From Seminavis robusta (taxonomy: Eukaryota; Bacillariophyta; Bacillariophyceae; Naviculales; Naviculaceae): DNA of 64,000 bases. The DNA lies in assembly GCA_903772945.1 (NCBI GenBank), contig CAICTM010000239.1:1-64000 (forward strand), written 5' to 3'. Of this stretch, positions 63,705 through 64,000 are shown piece after piece (position 1 is the first letter of the stretch; every line of letters begins with the position of its first letter). Under the pieces are notes generated by a model, which was given only the letters and a program-made list of their open reading frames with translations, was not told the origin of the DNA and searched no databases. Position numbers and translations under genes: made by a program.

Positions 63705-64000
63705 CTAACATTCCGCAACAGCATCCATGGCCACTGGATTGGATTGTCCAGGAAAATCAAAGGTTTTAGCCTCTTCCACTTCGAATCGAATTCCCATGGG
63801 GATGGATCGGACGGATCCTCGTCGGCCCTCATGTTCCGCATGGGTGCTGATCATGGCCAAGGCAATTTGGACTTTCTTGTCCTTATACCGCGCTTGCTCT
63901 TCCTTTAAAACTTTTTGCCAAGCATTTTCTCCCACCACGGTAATGTCGGCACCGTCTCTTCGGCCTTCCTTCAACCACAAGTCTCTCTTTTCCTTGACCA
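63705..64000 (-). CDS. 3' end of an unidentified gene, cut by the window edge
   Basis: Open minus-strand frame from the window edge to TAG at 63705-63707, at least 97 codons. It contains GADITVVGENAWQKVLKEEQ, KKVQIALAMISTHAEHEG and IPMGIRFEVEEAKTFDFPG. The composition is that of a soluble cytosolic or organellar protein, with no low complexity. I do not recognise the family. The start and most of the gene lie beyond position 64000. Confidence 0.5.
   Translation of the reverse strand, partial: VKEKRDLWLKEGRRDGADITVVGENAWQKVLKEEQARYKDKKVQIALAMISTHAEHEGRRGSVRSIPMGIRFEVEEAKTFDFPGQSNPVAMDAVAEC

Noticed and set aside
1-64000. CRISPR arrays, bacterial operons, rRNA or tRNA genes
   Set aside because: The satellite at 33.5-34.6 kb lacks the repeat-spacer form, spliceosomal introns are common, and no cloverleaf or rRNA segment was recognised by eye. 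A tRNA scan would settle the last point.

Overview
The window looks like nuclear DNA of a diatom, probably a raphid pennate. The reasons are short phase-consistent GT-AG introns (about 75-160 bp), compact genes on both strands, ankyrin proteins with repeated NGCPW motifs, retroelements typical of stramenopile genomes, and above all several genes that encode an acidic cysteine-rich module resembling the ACR domain of diatom frustulins (cell-wall proteins). The species cannot be named from sequence alone.

Layout. Positions 1-6500 hold no recognisable host gene. A heavily decayed Helitron-like rolling-circle transposon lies on the minus strand at about 3.5-5.9 kb. From 6.7 to 27.3 kb is a gene-rich block: a broken gene (6985-7761), a Pkr1-like small membrane protein (7969-8265), a membrane-anchored protein with a ricin-B-like domain (8816-9430), ACR gene A (9551-10861), a large EGF/Notch-repeat/propeller membrane protein (11987-16349), an ankyrin/F-box-like protein (16734-17855), ACR gene B (18248-19690), an uncharacterised basic protein (20888-21708), a six-exon double-C2 membrane protein (21994-25255) and ACR gene C (25625-27252). 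Positions 27.3-36.8 kb are mostly repeats: a truncated pogo/Tigger-like transposase, interspersed repeats, and a satellite of about 101 bp broken by another repeat.

Two nearly identical CMD/AhpD-like genes (36859-38001 and 55508-56650) flank a repeat-rich stretch. This stretch contains MITEs and, at 42422-55145, a tyrosine-recombinase retrotransposon with split direct repeats (A1 - internal - B1 - A2 - B2). A young Ty3/gypsy element with identical 77-bp LTRs is inserted inside it. From 57187 to 61948 is ACR gene D, six exons and seven ACR modules separated by Pro/Thr/Ser-rich linkers. The right edge carries another copy of an interspersed repeat and the 3' part of an unidentified gene.

How the genes work together. 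The clearest functional theme is secretion to the cell surface. Four ACR genes, all on the minus strand, with signal peptides, basic R-x-L motifs and mucin-like or polyacidic linkers, could contribute to the silica wall or its organic coat. Their shared exon design, with a phase-0 intron just before the third cysteine and, in two genes, a 24-nt micro-exon for the calcium-loop-like core, shows common descent by module duplication.
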